DNA of 64,000 bases from Isoetes taiwanensis. Its lineage: Eukaryota; Streptophyta; Lycopodiopsida; Isoetales; Isoetaceae. The stretch's first letter is position 1, and each line of letters starts with the position of its first letter. A program made the position numbers and the translations under genes. The notes under the pieces are model-generated. The model was given only the letters and a program-made list of their open reading frames with translations, had not been told where the DNA came from and made no database searches. The DNA lies in assembly GCA_021234155.1 (NCBI GenBank), contig JAJEKV010000848.1:1-64000 (forward strand). The letters run 5' to 3'. Of this stretch, positions 40,301 to 49,260 are shown piece by piece.

Positions 40301-40439
40301 TAAGATTAGATGCTAACATTCTAGGATGTTATGACAAAGAGGGTAGAAAGTTTGAGCCAATGAACGCGTTATTGGTCGGTAAAAAGATTTGTAAACCAAT
40401 CTACCGAGATTCAATCTCAAACCAGAAACCTCGAGAACC
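37318..40439 (+). mobile_element. Crypton-like tyrosine recombinase element, left copy (broken)
   Basis: Plus-strand copy of the element at 41218-44391, tail to tail with it. The 5' end is near 'ggcctgagggtt' and the 3' end at 'aaacctcgagaacc'. With the adjacent 'ttaacacattgg' / 'ccaatgtgttaa', the termini form short imperfect inverted repeats. Classical Cryptons are described as lacking terminal inverted repeats, so this is unusual if real. Compared with the right copy this one has many small indels. Between the two copies lie an LTR fragment, GC blocks and a family A fragment. Confidence 0.7.
37430..39970 (+). pseudogene. Tyrosine recombinase pseudogene (left copy)
   Basis: Homologous along its length to the 654-codon gene at 41703-44314 (-). 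Exon 1 (about 37450-38045) is interrupted by stops and shifts, although its 3' half (37761-38045, 'SSFDKRIQDFNTLEIREFG') is preserved. Exon 2 (about 38230-38400) has a shift and stop. The box I region (about 38500-38660), exon 4 (about 38745-39040) and the box II/Tyr exon (39112-39250) are recognisable but shifted. Exons 7 and 8 (39443-39840) remain nearly open. The intron positions correspond to those of the right copy, so the introns predate the duplication. It cannot make a full recombinase. Confidence 0.75.
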
Positions 40440-40608
40440 AATGTGTTAAGGAGAATATAATCTATCCGCTATAGACGCACACATACCAAATAAATTGTGT
40501 GATCGCCACGCAGACTATGCATCCACACAAAAAGCGAACATAGCGGTTAAAACATGAACAATGGGTGGCCAAACTGCGTGGCCATTAATTTATGGGCCAT
40601 GCCCGAGG
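40440..40608 (+). repeat. Copia LTR fragment (D1)
   Basis: The sequence beginning 'tgttaaggagaatataatc' is nearly identical to 44668-44825, the first part of the copia LTR that continues to about 45097. Here it is cut off after 'gggccatgcc', where GC-rich block sequence begins. It starts exactly at the 3' terminus of the left recombinase element. Confidence 0.8.
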
Positions 40609-40735
40609 GCCGTATGATTTACCCCTAACACCCCGCCCGGGGTGTTATGGGCTCTGGATAATGCTCTAGGCTGCTATGAGCCTTTGTGATAACGCCTAGG
40701 GCATTACGACTGTTTTAGCCATAAAACCCAAGGAG
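40609..40735 (+). repeat. GC-rich hairpin block family G, copy 2
   Basis: Contains a perfect hairpin: 'taacacccc' (40626-40634) pairs with 'ggggtgtta' (40639-40647) around a 4-base loop. It ends with 'tagccataaaacccaagg', shared with copy 4. There is no reading frame. Confidence 0.75.
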
Positions 40736-41067
40736 ACTAAGACTCACTCCGGTCACTTTCGCGAGAAGTGGCAGATCATGAATGCCTTCGGAGGAATGCC
40801 AACCCGGGGATCCGATGGGTCATCTGCCCAAAGTTTCATTCATAGAATGTAGACCAGCCCATTGTCCATTCTTGGTCTTTACTCCAATCTGTAGATCAAG
40901 ATTGACCAATGAACCCTAACCATGTATGTTTAGGATAGATTCTTATGATGTTATATTACTTTGATTCATTGTTAGCTTTGATGGGCGTCATTGCAATCCC
41001 TTAGTATTGGGAAGGGGTAGAGACCTGACTCCAGAATGATGATTCTAGCTAGCCTCATTTAAATTCC
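40736..41067 (+). repeat. Repeat family A fragment, copy 3
   Basis: Nearly the exact reverse complement of about 48190-48525 ('actcac..cggtcacttt', 'catgaatgccttc', 'gaccaatgaaccctaacc', 'gattctagctagcctcattt'), and a diverged relative of 9870-10080. The high similarity to the 48-kb copy points to a recent insertion or transposition. It occupies the centre of the palindrome between the two recombinase copies. Confidence 0.8.
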
Positions 41068-41217
41068 AATTAACACCCTGCTCCTTGGGTTTTTATGGCT
41101 AAAACAGTCGTAATGCCCTAGAATAAACCTCGGCTTAATGGGAATAAACCTCGGGCGATAATGGGAATAAACCATTTTGGCCATGGCCATATTGCCCGAG
41201 AATTTTATTCCCATTAA
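41068..41217. repeat. GC-rich hairpin block family G, copy 3 (rearranged)
   Basis: The first part (about 41080-41125) is the reverse complement of the copy 2/4 end ('ccttgggtttt', 'atggctaaaaca', 'taatgccctag'). The second part (41170-41217) is in the forward sense ('attttggccatggcc', 'gaattttattcccattaa'). The block is thus internally inverted, evidence of rearrangement at the centre of the palindrome. Confidence 0.7.
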
Positions 41218-44200
41218 GTTCCGAGGTTTTGAAAGCCCGAGGTTCTCAGTTTACAATGCCGAGATTGAATCTGAAGCTGGTTAACGTCGCTTTTGACCAA
41301 TAACGTTTCATTGGCTCAAACTTTCTACCCTCTTTGTCATAACATCCTAGAATGTTAGCATCTAATCTTATAACATCCTAGAATATTACAATCAATTCCA
41401 TCTAACTTATCTCAAAATATCACAATCACAGGTTACTAATTACAGTACAACTACCACAATCCATCTATCTTATATCAAAATATCAGTACAACTATCACAT
41501 GATTCTTACAGATTATTACAGTGGTTATTATGACAAACTTTAATTTCACAAAAGATTAAAATTAGTCTTTGTAATTTCCAATTCTTCTAATTTAGCTTGG
41601 AACTGTAATTCTCTCAGAATCGTGTAATTTGCTGTGGATCGTAATTGCTCATTTCATTGTTACGCTATACAAAACTATAAGTGTTGTTCTATAACTGGTA
41701 CTTCATGATTGCTGCCATGTACAAACTATAACTGTTGATCTATAACTGCCATGCACTTCATGATTCTGCCAATACAACCTGTAAATTCAGAAATTGAATA
41801 CAACAATAGAACATCCAAACAAAATAAAAAACATACCAATAGAACGAAAAATTGAAACTAAAACCACGGGGAGGGTATCCAGTATTATTCCCATTTCCAG
41901 GGTATCCGATATTATTTCCAGGAACTCCGGCATTCGTCAAATTGGCCAATGGTGCTCGAACATTAGGTTGAACTTTCAGCTGACAATCTAAAAGCAAATA
42001 CACATGAAATTTAAGTATTGAAACACACAGTATTACGCCATTACCATTCTGATTTGATGCCTCCTGTTGCATTGAAAACTGGGGGAATGGCGAAATTTGT
42101 TGCATATGTTCCATTTGTTGTCGAGGTTCCTCAACCTGCTGCTTGGAAGAAACCTTTGCCACTTCGCATTCGCCCAAACCAAGAATTAATTCTGGAACAG
42201 CAATAGGCTTTTCGACATTCACCTCTGGTGCATTCACTATAATGACACAGAAGAATGATAAGAAATAAACAAAAATAAAAAATGACTATAAGCGCTCACA
42301 TTTTTCTTGTAAAGTTGAAAGTGCAGCAGCATAAGGTTTTCCACCTGGCATAATGCTCGCCTGCATTGCCATCATAGCTTGCTTTCCTTTAATTAAAACA
42401 CAATAATCAGTAAAAAAAATCTCATCACAATAAAATAACATAAAATACCTGAATGATCATAATTCCGAAGTGTCTCCACGCGTTTATGCCCTGTTAAGTC
42501 CTTAAGATTGTCATCAGGAATCCCTTGTTGCCGAGCTCTTGTGACTGCGTAGTGACGCAAAGTCTTGTTGCTGATTTTTAGTCCTATCAGCAAAACAAGG
42601 AGAATTATTATTGAAAATTCAGAAATTTGACAATAAAATAAAGAATAGAAGAATACCAGTTATATTGCTCATGATCTTCCCAAGTTTCGCAATTTTGTTT
42701 ATACCTAAATTCGTTTTAGCATACCAGCAAGTTGATCCTCCAGCAATGAAAGTTTTACTAGCCTTCAGAAAATGGCGATCAGTTACATCTTCATTATCTT
42801 GTACCGGTGGAAGTCGAGAGATATATTTCTCGAAAGTATCGTATAGATCTTCATTAACTGTTCTATAGACCTCAACAGGCTTTCGCAGGTCCGAATCCTT
42901 GCAATTATTCAAGTCTGCTGGGCGGTTTTTACAAGGTCCTTGCATAAACCTATAAACAACATTGGCAGCATTAGAAAAACCAACACTAGTAATATTAAAA
43001 ACAATGGTAGCAAAATAGAAAAAAAAAAGAATTCACCTCACAAAACGGCCATAACGATCTTCAATCATTTGAAAATCGTTGTACACTACATTCCAAAGCT
43101 CCTTGCCGCCACGAATCAAGAAATTTGTTATGCAGTAAAAAATAACACGATAAAGAAGGCCATTTGGAGTTGATGTGGAGAACCCGTCCGCTGCAAGGAC
43201 CTTTATAATCACCTGCAATAACATCCGTTACATCTAAATATAAGCAAAACTTACAAGCACAAAAATAAACCACCATATATTACAGCATAACTTGAAATTA
43301 CCTTATCGCTTATTATATTGAATGAATCTGGATTTCTTGGTTGGCTGGCCATAATGTCCGCAATCACTCTATTAGCTGCTGCTTTTGCGGCAGCAAAAAA
43401 TGGATGCTCAAACACGTTAATATCAGGCTCATCCTGGCCTGTTAGACGAATACGTTCATTTCGTCCTTCCCGCAGCAACCTGAATATAAATCAAACTATT
43501 AAAATGCTAACTAATCTAACTATTAAAATGCTAACTAATCAAACTATTAAAATGCTAACTATTAGAAACATAAATCTAACTAAAGAAAAAACTATTATAA
43601 TGCTGTTGTGCTAAACTTAAAATATCAAAGATCTTACCTTCCAAATGTAGTCAAGAAATCCTTTATGGTTGTAGCTTTATATGCCTTCCCATTCCTTTGT
43701 ACAACCTGTTGGAGAAAATATACGAGGTGCTGACCAAATTCACGAATTTCCAATGTATTGAAGTCTTGAATTCTTTTGTCAAATGATGAGGACACACCAA
43801 ACAGTTTTCCAGCATATTCTCTCCTCCATTCATAATACCTTGAAGCATAAGCCAAATCTTTTCTCTCTGTACTGGCCTTTTTCTTTAAAGTTAGAGCCAT
43901 TTTTGAAACATCAGCATCAAGAAAACCTGATTTCTTAGTATTTGTGGCATCAAATCCTTCAATATCCGACTCAGATTCAGAATCAGAGTCAATGAGATCA
44001 ACTGGCAATACATCAACTGGCAACAACGCATCCACTGGCCGAGATTCAGTGTTTGGAATCTGCTCTGAAGCTGCTGCATCATCAACTGGTCGAGTCTTCT
44101 TTGCAGGGATAGTAATAAGGTCTGTAACTCCAGCATTAATCCTCTTCTGGCGAGTCTTGCCCTTCTTTTTCGGCCTTTCAAGTTTGTTCTTCCCTTTACT

Positions 44201-44391
44201 CTTTTCTTGAATCAAATCCACAAATACCTGCTCTTGAGGCACCGAACAAACATCCCCTGTAGCTTCGCCATACAACCCTTCGCATTCAGCACCCAAGGAA
44301 AATGACGGCTCCATTAGCCCACTGCAATGGCCCTGTTGAAACAAGAAACCCCTGGGCAAAAGAAACCCCTCTGTTGCAAACCCTCGAACCA
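41218..44391 (-). mobile_element. Crypton-like tyrosine recombinase element, right copy (intact gene)
   Basis: Minus-strand element of about 3.17 kb carrying one intron-containing tyrosine recombinase gene. The termini are 'gttccgaggtttt' (41218-41230) and 'aaaccctcgaacc' (44379-44391), imperfect inverted repeats of each other (about 11 of 14). The left copy shows longer ends that include 'ttaacacattgg'. Outside lie the GC blocks and the copia LTR. Apart from the termini, the layout (a single YR gene with introns, no RT) is that of Crypton DNA transposons. Family members known to me are reported mainly from fungi, oomycetes and animals. Confidence 0.75.
41703..44314 (-). CDS. Crypton/DUF3504-type tyrosine recombinase, 9 exons, 654 aa
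   Basis: Exons (minus strand): 44314-43638, 43479-43302, 43212-43037, 42949-42657, 42583-42449, 42386-42300, 42236-42045, 41987-41837, 41778-41703. All introns run GT-AG, all phases match, and the exons sum to exactly 655 codons including TGA. Residues 1-225 are charged, with Lys/Arg-rich and Asp/Ser-rich patches, ending in an N-terminal DNA-binding-like region ('LVYFLQQVVQRNGKAY'). The catalytic part follows: box I 'FLIRGGKELW' (Arg319), box II 'NKTLRHYAVTRA' (Arg451, with Lys where many relatives have His), 'LTGHKRVE' (His474) and the Tyr483 nucleophile in 'LRNYDHS'. A Gln/Asn/Gly/Pro-rich tail follows. I chose the start at 44314 because the upstream in-frame codons to 44524 are GC-block repeat. 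Expected activity: site-specific cutting and joining of element DNA through a 3'-phosphotyrosine. Exon borders are inferred; transcription is unknown. Confidence 0.78.
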
Positions 44392-44401
44392 ATGTGTTAA
44401 G

Positions 44402-44665
44402 GGCGATAACGCCCTGCCCCTCGGGCGTTATCGTAAAAAAAATTTTCGGGGCATCAAAATGGCTCGTGCGGCGCCCTACGCCATTTTGGCCATAACCATA
44501 TTGCCCTTGAATTTTATTCCCCATAGCGCCCTCGACCCGGTGTTATCTGCCCATAACACCTGCTCAGGGGTGTTATGGGCCTTCCGTGATAATGCTCTAG
44601 GCGTTATGAGTTTTTGTGATAGCGCCCTAGGGCATTTAATTGTTTAGCCATAAAACCCAAGGGCG
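44402..44665. mobile_element. GC-rich hairpin element family G, copy 4, with 8-bp target duplication
   Basis: Bounded by 'gtgttaag' at 44394-44401 and again at 44666-44673. The uninterrupted site 'aatgtgttaaggagaatat' exists at 40440-40458, so the 264-bp block looks like an insertion with an 8-bp target-site duplication. It contains a perfect 11-bp stem (44404-44414 with 44423-44433) and a second perfect 8-bp stem (44539-44546 with 44553-44560). It has no ORF. An 8-bp duplication fits hAT-like non-autonomous elements, but clear terminal inverted repeats are missing, so the superfamily stays open. Confidence 0.65.
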
Positions 44666-45097
44666 GTGTTAAGGAGAATATAATCTATCCATTATAGGCT
44701 ACACATACCAAAATAAATTGTGTGATCGCCACGCAGACTATGCATCCACACAAAAAGCGAACATAGCGGTTAAAACATGAACAATGGGTGGCCAAACTGC
44801 GTGGCCATTAATTTATGGGCCATGCCAACCCAATGGTCCAATATATTATCCACCCTATCCTATATAAAAGGTAGCCGAGGCGATATACTTCAATTCCATG
44901 CTAATTGGAAGAAGAATGCACGCATTGTACCTCTTGCTCTTGGCTTCGACTCTTCTACATCAATCTTCTAAGGCGGCCCCTTCAGTCAGTGCCACAAATC
45001 TTAACCACTTTTTGTGTGGATGCATAGCCTGCGTTGCAATCAAACAGTTTATTTGGTATATACAATCTTTTGTGCGTCTGTAGCGGATAGATCACTC
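44666..45097 (+). repeat. Copia LTR (D2) with TATA box
   Basis: Begins 'tgttaaggagaata'. It has a TATA box in 'cctatataaaagg' (about 44858-44870) and ends near 'gcggatagatca', where 'tctggaacttcggctcc' may be a mutated tRNA-Met primer-binding site (typical: TGGTATCAGAGC). A copia gag zinc knuckle follows 85 bases later. The first 158 bases recur at 40440-40608. LTRs drive transcription and direct replication of the element. Confidence 0.65.
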
Positions 45098-46610
45098 TCC
45101 ATTCTGGAACTTCGGCTCCAGGAGGGTGGCGATTCATGCCTTATTTGCTGGGAAGGGTAAGACTCATGGAGCCAAAATAGGGCCTTGCTTCAATTGTAAT
45201 ACGTATGGGCATTTGAAAGCAAACTGCCCCAAGAACAAAGAAGTGAAATGTCACAATTGTGATGGTTACGATCAAAAGGGGAATATTTGATGCTTCTCTA
45301 GAAGGAGATAGCCAGTTCACTTACTTAGGCTGGAAATTGGGCAAACATACATATTTAGTCTTTGGCAAATCAAATAAAAGAGCAAAGGGCATTTTAGAAC
45401 TTGTTCTTACTGACATTTATGGTCTATTGAATGTCAGAAGGTTACGTGAAGAAGATATTTCATAACAGTAATTGATGATTACTCTAGAAAAGATAAGATG
45501 CTACAATTTTAAAAGCAAAGACCAAGCATTTGATGCATTCAAACTTAGAGGCTGAAATGAAAAGGGAGCAAACATGAAGGTCGAGTGCATCAGATCTGAT
45601 CGAGATGGAAAATTTCTCTTAAGTTCCGAAAATATTGTGCACAAAAGGGCATTAAAGGACAACTAACTTGCAGATACTCTCATAACAAAATGAAGTTGCA
45701 CACAGAAAAAATAGAACAATCTTGGACTCTGTGAGAGCTATGCCGAAACATACTGACCTCCCAAATTATTTATGCGAAGCAATTCAAACTGTGAATAGGA
45801 TGCCATTGGCAATTTAGAATGGAAAATTAGCAGAGGAAGTATGGAATGGAAGGGAGATTACCTATGATAGGTTTAGAGTCTGTGGATGCACTGCATTTGT
45901 ACATGTTTCAAAGGAGATAAGAAGGAAGCTAGATGACAAAGATATTTTATATTTTTAGGTATGATGAGCTATCTAATGCATACAAAATGCTGACTCTGAA
46001 AGATTCTTATTAGCCGAGATATAAGCTTCGATGAAAGCATTTTGTATAAAAATTGAGCTATACTAGATGGAGGGATGAAATGCATAACTGAAACTGGAAG
46101 TAACATGACCAAGGAAAGAGGACATAACAGTCATGATACTGCTGAGATTGGAGATGTAGATGATGGTGATGTAGATCAAGAAAAGAACAAAAATGATGTG
46201 ATAAGCCTAGAGGCTAAACCAACTACTCAAGCATATATGGTAGATGAAAATAAGTAACTTAAGCAGAGAAGAACCACTGAAGTTGAAAGATTAAAGGGAG
46301 GAATAGACACTAACACTAATGAATATGGTAGAAGAGAAGGAGGCAGGAGCATAAGAGTAGAAGAGGAAGAAGTATTATCTGTACTCGCAATTAAATCATT
46401 TGAAGATGCAATGAGTAGTGAAAATGCAAGTATGTGGAAGCATGCAATGATGGATAAAATTAGCTCTTTTAAGAGAACAAGTACCTATGAATTAGTAGAT
46501 AGATCTAAGGGGGAAAATATCATTGGAAGCAAGTGGATTAATAAACTTAAAAAAGGAATGATGGTTACAGAAAATGCAAGGCCGAATTGATAGCCCAAAA
46601 AGAGATATTA
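45098..46610 (+). pseudogene. Ty1/copia gag-pol relic, 3' truncated
   Basis: In copia order: a CCHC zinc knuckle 'CFNCNTYGHLKANC' (about 45182-45225), then the GAG-pre-integrase/integrase border 'RAKGILELVLTDIYG' (about 45375-45425). The integrase core relic 'ITVIDDYSRK' (about 45466) follows, then 'NKMKLHTEKIEQ' where relatives read QNGVAERKNR (about 45688). The integrase C-terminal part 'FRVCGCTAFVHVSKE' lies about 45880-45920. The reverse transcriptase start 'SFEDAMSSENASMWKHAM' lies about 46397-46455, with 'IGSKWINKLKK' near 46520-46555. Integrase before RT identifies Ty1/copia. Several shifts and stops are present, and RT breaks off near 46600 where gypsy sequence begins, so most of RT and RNase H is missing. 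Confidence 0.8.
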
Positions 46611-46639
46611 ATTTTGATGATGTAATGTTCCTAACTGAC

Positions 46640-46880
46640 ATGCCCTTAACCAACTAGGCAAAACCGTCTAGATGTTTACAAGTAGTCACTTCTACCTATT
46701 TATGTCGGTGTCTTGGAAATGCGACATCAAGATCCACTCGAGTGGTCTCCCATGGATCTGCTACAATCTCCCCCAATAGAACTACGCTCGTCCTCGAGCA
46801 TCACAATACCATAGACCGCACTATCCCATGGTGTCCAAGACCAAGTCATGACGGTAGGTCATGACTTGGTTTTTGGACAC
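46640..46880 (-). mobile_element. 3' end of another Ty3/gypsy element (polypurine tract, LTR start)
   Basis: On the minus strand, 'ctcgaggacgagcgtag' is followed by 'ttctattgggggagattg', the arrangement seen at the end of many plant gypsy pol genes: a last LEDE-like coding motif, then the polypurine tract that primes plus-strand synthesis. 'tgtagcagatcc' would start the 3' LTR. Next to it, 46828-46890 is a strong inverted repeat ('gtgtccaagaccaagtcatgac' paired with 'gtcatgacttgg..ttggacac'). It abuts the broken copia RT, so it probably inserted there. Confidence 0.5.
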
Positions 46881-46890
46881 GCCCGTTGGA

Positions 46891-47329
46891 GGCCAGTGTT
46901 TATATATATTTGTACATAATACATTTAATTGATCCTAAGGATATATGCATGGCATATATCTATTTAAGCAAAGTGTTTTTCAAAAAAAAAAAGGGATTTT
47001 TTGAAAGAGGGCTTTTGGGAACATGACCAATTTTGTAAGAGAGGGTTTTGGAGCTTCGTGATGCTGAGGAGGAGACCAGAGAAGGCACCCAGAGGAGGGT
47101 TGCATCCAAGCTGTGGAGGCAAGAGCTCGAAGAGATGGCATCAGATCTTCTTCTTATTCGAATACAGAATTAGATCATCACATAATTCTTACCTCAGCCA
47201 TTCTATACATATACTGTTCATATAATTGTGCATAAGACATGTTTAGAACATGGAACCCCAAGATATTATAAAGGGTTCATAGGTTATTCATAGGTTCAAT
47301 GGTTATTTTTGAACCTAATACTATTTATA
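46891..47329. other. No gene recognised
   Basis: AT-rich with an A-run at 46982-46992. The short frame at 47001-47225 (+) has no recognisable domain. Confidence 0.4.
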
Positions 47330-48770
47330 TTTTTTGAGCTGGCCCGAACTTTATGAGGCTGTGACGTCCCCTGCTCGTATATGATGCTCCTATCATATAT
47401 AAATAGGAGTTTCCCTCCTGCTAGCCTGGCTGCCAACACGAGACCGTCCACCTGACGTCGGATACTTGATGTTGAGCAAGGATCTAGCGTGGGAGGAATG
47501 GACGTGTCATTCATCTCGTCTCCCTCGGGATCTACATAGCTGCGAAAGCGCATAAACATAAGCACATAGCATTAAAAAAATACATAACCACCACGAGGGG
47601 TGGAATCCATATCATAAGAACAAGTAACATAATAACATAACAGCAATGAAAAATCCTACCCAAGGCTCAGGCTCATGGTATGACTGACGGCTTGGGGTCT
47701 CCAGAGATCAATGCAGACAGAATTCATGGCAATGGAATTGGCTGGCATAGAACATATTCGTTGGGTAGTCCACTCCATTCACCCCTCCTGTGCAAACTTT
47801 GTAGATAGGCTGATAAGTCTTGGAGCCGGACCGTATCCTTCCAGGGGCATAGCCAAGGGGCTACTCCTGGGTTGCATCTTCCCAGTTCTCACTTTCCCAG
47901 AGATCACTTTCCTCATGCCAATGGCAGGCAGACTAGAGAGCCACTGCTCGTCTATGACTTCAACCCCATTGAAGGTGGCCTCACTACCCAAGAGGTGTCG
48001 AGCTCATACCTTGGTCACGCGCAGTGCCAACATATTAGGCCTAGCCCACAGTGTTCCCCAGTAGGCCTTACACACCAGAGGGATCAACTGCCATCTGATA
48101 AGCCCTCCTTGTCAGTCGATCTAGCTGCTCCATCCACAGCACAGGCGGGCTCTTATGCACAGGCTGCATTTAATTGGAATTTAAATGAGGCTAGCTAGAA
48201 TCATCATTCTACAAGGTCTGGGTCTCTACCCCCCTTCCCAATACACAGGATTGCGAACAGATCGTCCATCAAAGCTAACAATGAATCAAAGTAATATAAC
48301 ATCATAAGAATCTATCCTAAACATACATGGTTAGGGTTCATTGGTCAGTCTTGACATCTACAGATCGGGTAAGACCAAGAATGGACAATGGGCTGGTCTA
48401 CACATTCTATGAATGAAACTTGGGCAGATGGCACCTACCGGATCCCTGGCTGGCTGGCATTCCTCTGAAGGCATTCATGACTGCTGCTATCGGGCGTAAA
48501 GTGACCGAGGTGAGTCTTGGTCTCGTCGAGGTTGTTGGCTCGAAGCTAGGTCGACTACAACAGGTCGATCTCTGAGATCATGTGTTGAAGGCGGTTGCAA
48601 CAGGCTTGAATCTCAATGCCGGTGACGAAGGCGACTGCTGGCTCCAATCTCGATGCTCCCAAAAAATGGGCGCTTTAGGGAGAAGGGGTACCTTGTAGGG
48701 TACACTCTTTTAGGGTAGACAAGGAAAGGTCAGGCCATGGGGTTGCGCCATGTGGCAGTTAACATATATA
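47330..48770 (-). repeat. Long dispersed repeat family A, copy 2 (LTR-like)
   Basis: Reverse-complement relative of 9490-10950, with a 330-bp stretch (48190-48525) almost identical to 40736-41067. It carries an AT-rich 'tatataaatag' (47396-47406) that could be a promoter in a long LTR. It contains no conserved coding frame; the 108-117 codon frames near 47.7-48.2 kb are not preserved in the 10-kb copy. Confidence 0.6.
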
Positions 48771-49029
48771 TTCATATGTTATAGACATGTGCAATATATT
48801 GGGATCTAGGGGTCGTGCCCCATGGGTGTCGCATATGACTAGAGTGTACATGTTGTAGCATACGACATGTACTAGTGACGTGGTAGTATAATAACGTATA
48901 CCGTATATTATCTTGGAACATCACATTCTCTGCACCTTGAATTGATGCTGTCCGCAGCATTATTGGTCTCCCCACCTTAAAACCTGCATGATCCCTGTCA
49001 TGTTTAACATATACATGAATGCATTTAAG
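48771..49029. other. No gene recognised
   Basis: Intergenic AT-rich DNA. The 113-codon minus frame spanning 48772-49113 overlaps repeat C and shows no domain. Confidence 0.4.
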
Positions 49030-49112
49030 TACAAATATGTAGCAAAATAACAGGGGGTTCCAGGGGGATTTGATATGGATGTAAAAATAACAATTCCTGA
49101 AACCATAGACCA
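49030..49112 (+). repeat. Repeat C, copy 1
   Basis: 'gggggttccagggggatt' and the following 'tgatatggatgtaaaaata', 'acaattc', 'tgaaaccat' recur almost base for base at about 59664-59716, 10.6 kb away in the same orientation. High identity over about 60 bp implies a fairly recent common source. Confidence 0.85.
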
Positions 49113-49179
49113 TACATCCACAAAAAATTGAATAAGCTGTTATAAAAAAAACATAGATTCAAGATAAAAAATAATCACA

Positions 49180-49260
49180 TTAACTCATTGGGTATATTGG
49201 TTAAAGTAGTCTAATTAGGACATTGAGTTATTTTGGTAGTGGTTCGAGTCCCCGTATTTC
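49180..49260 (+). repeat. tRNA-like promoter segment (SINE relic?)
   Basis: A perfect B-box match 'ggttcgagtcc' at about 49239-49249 is preceded by an A-box-like 'tattggttaaag' about 45 bases upstream. It does not fold as a convincing tRNA and shares little with repeat B, so it may be another SINE family. Confidence 0.35.

Noticed and set aside
44315-44524. Seventy extra N-terminal codons of the recombinase reading frame
   Set aside because: They translate the GC-rich repeat block, which occurs elsewhere without the gene, so the start at 44314 is preferred.
49180-49260. Functional tRNA gene
   Set aside because: It has a perfect B box but does not fold into a credible cloverleaf with paired acceptor ends.
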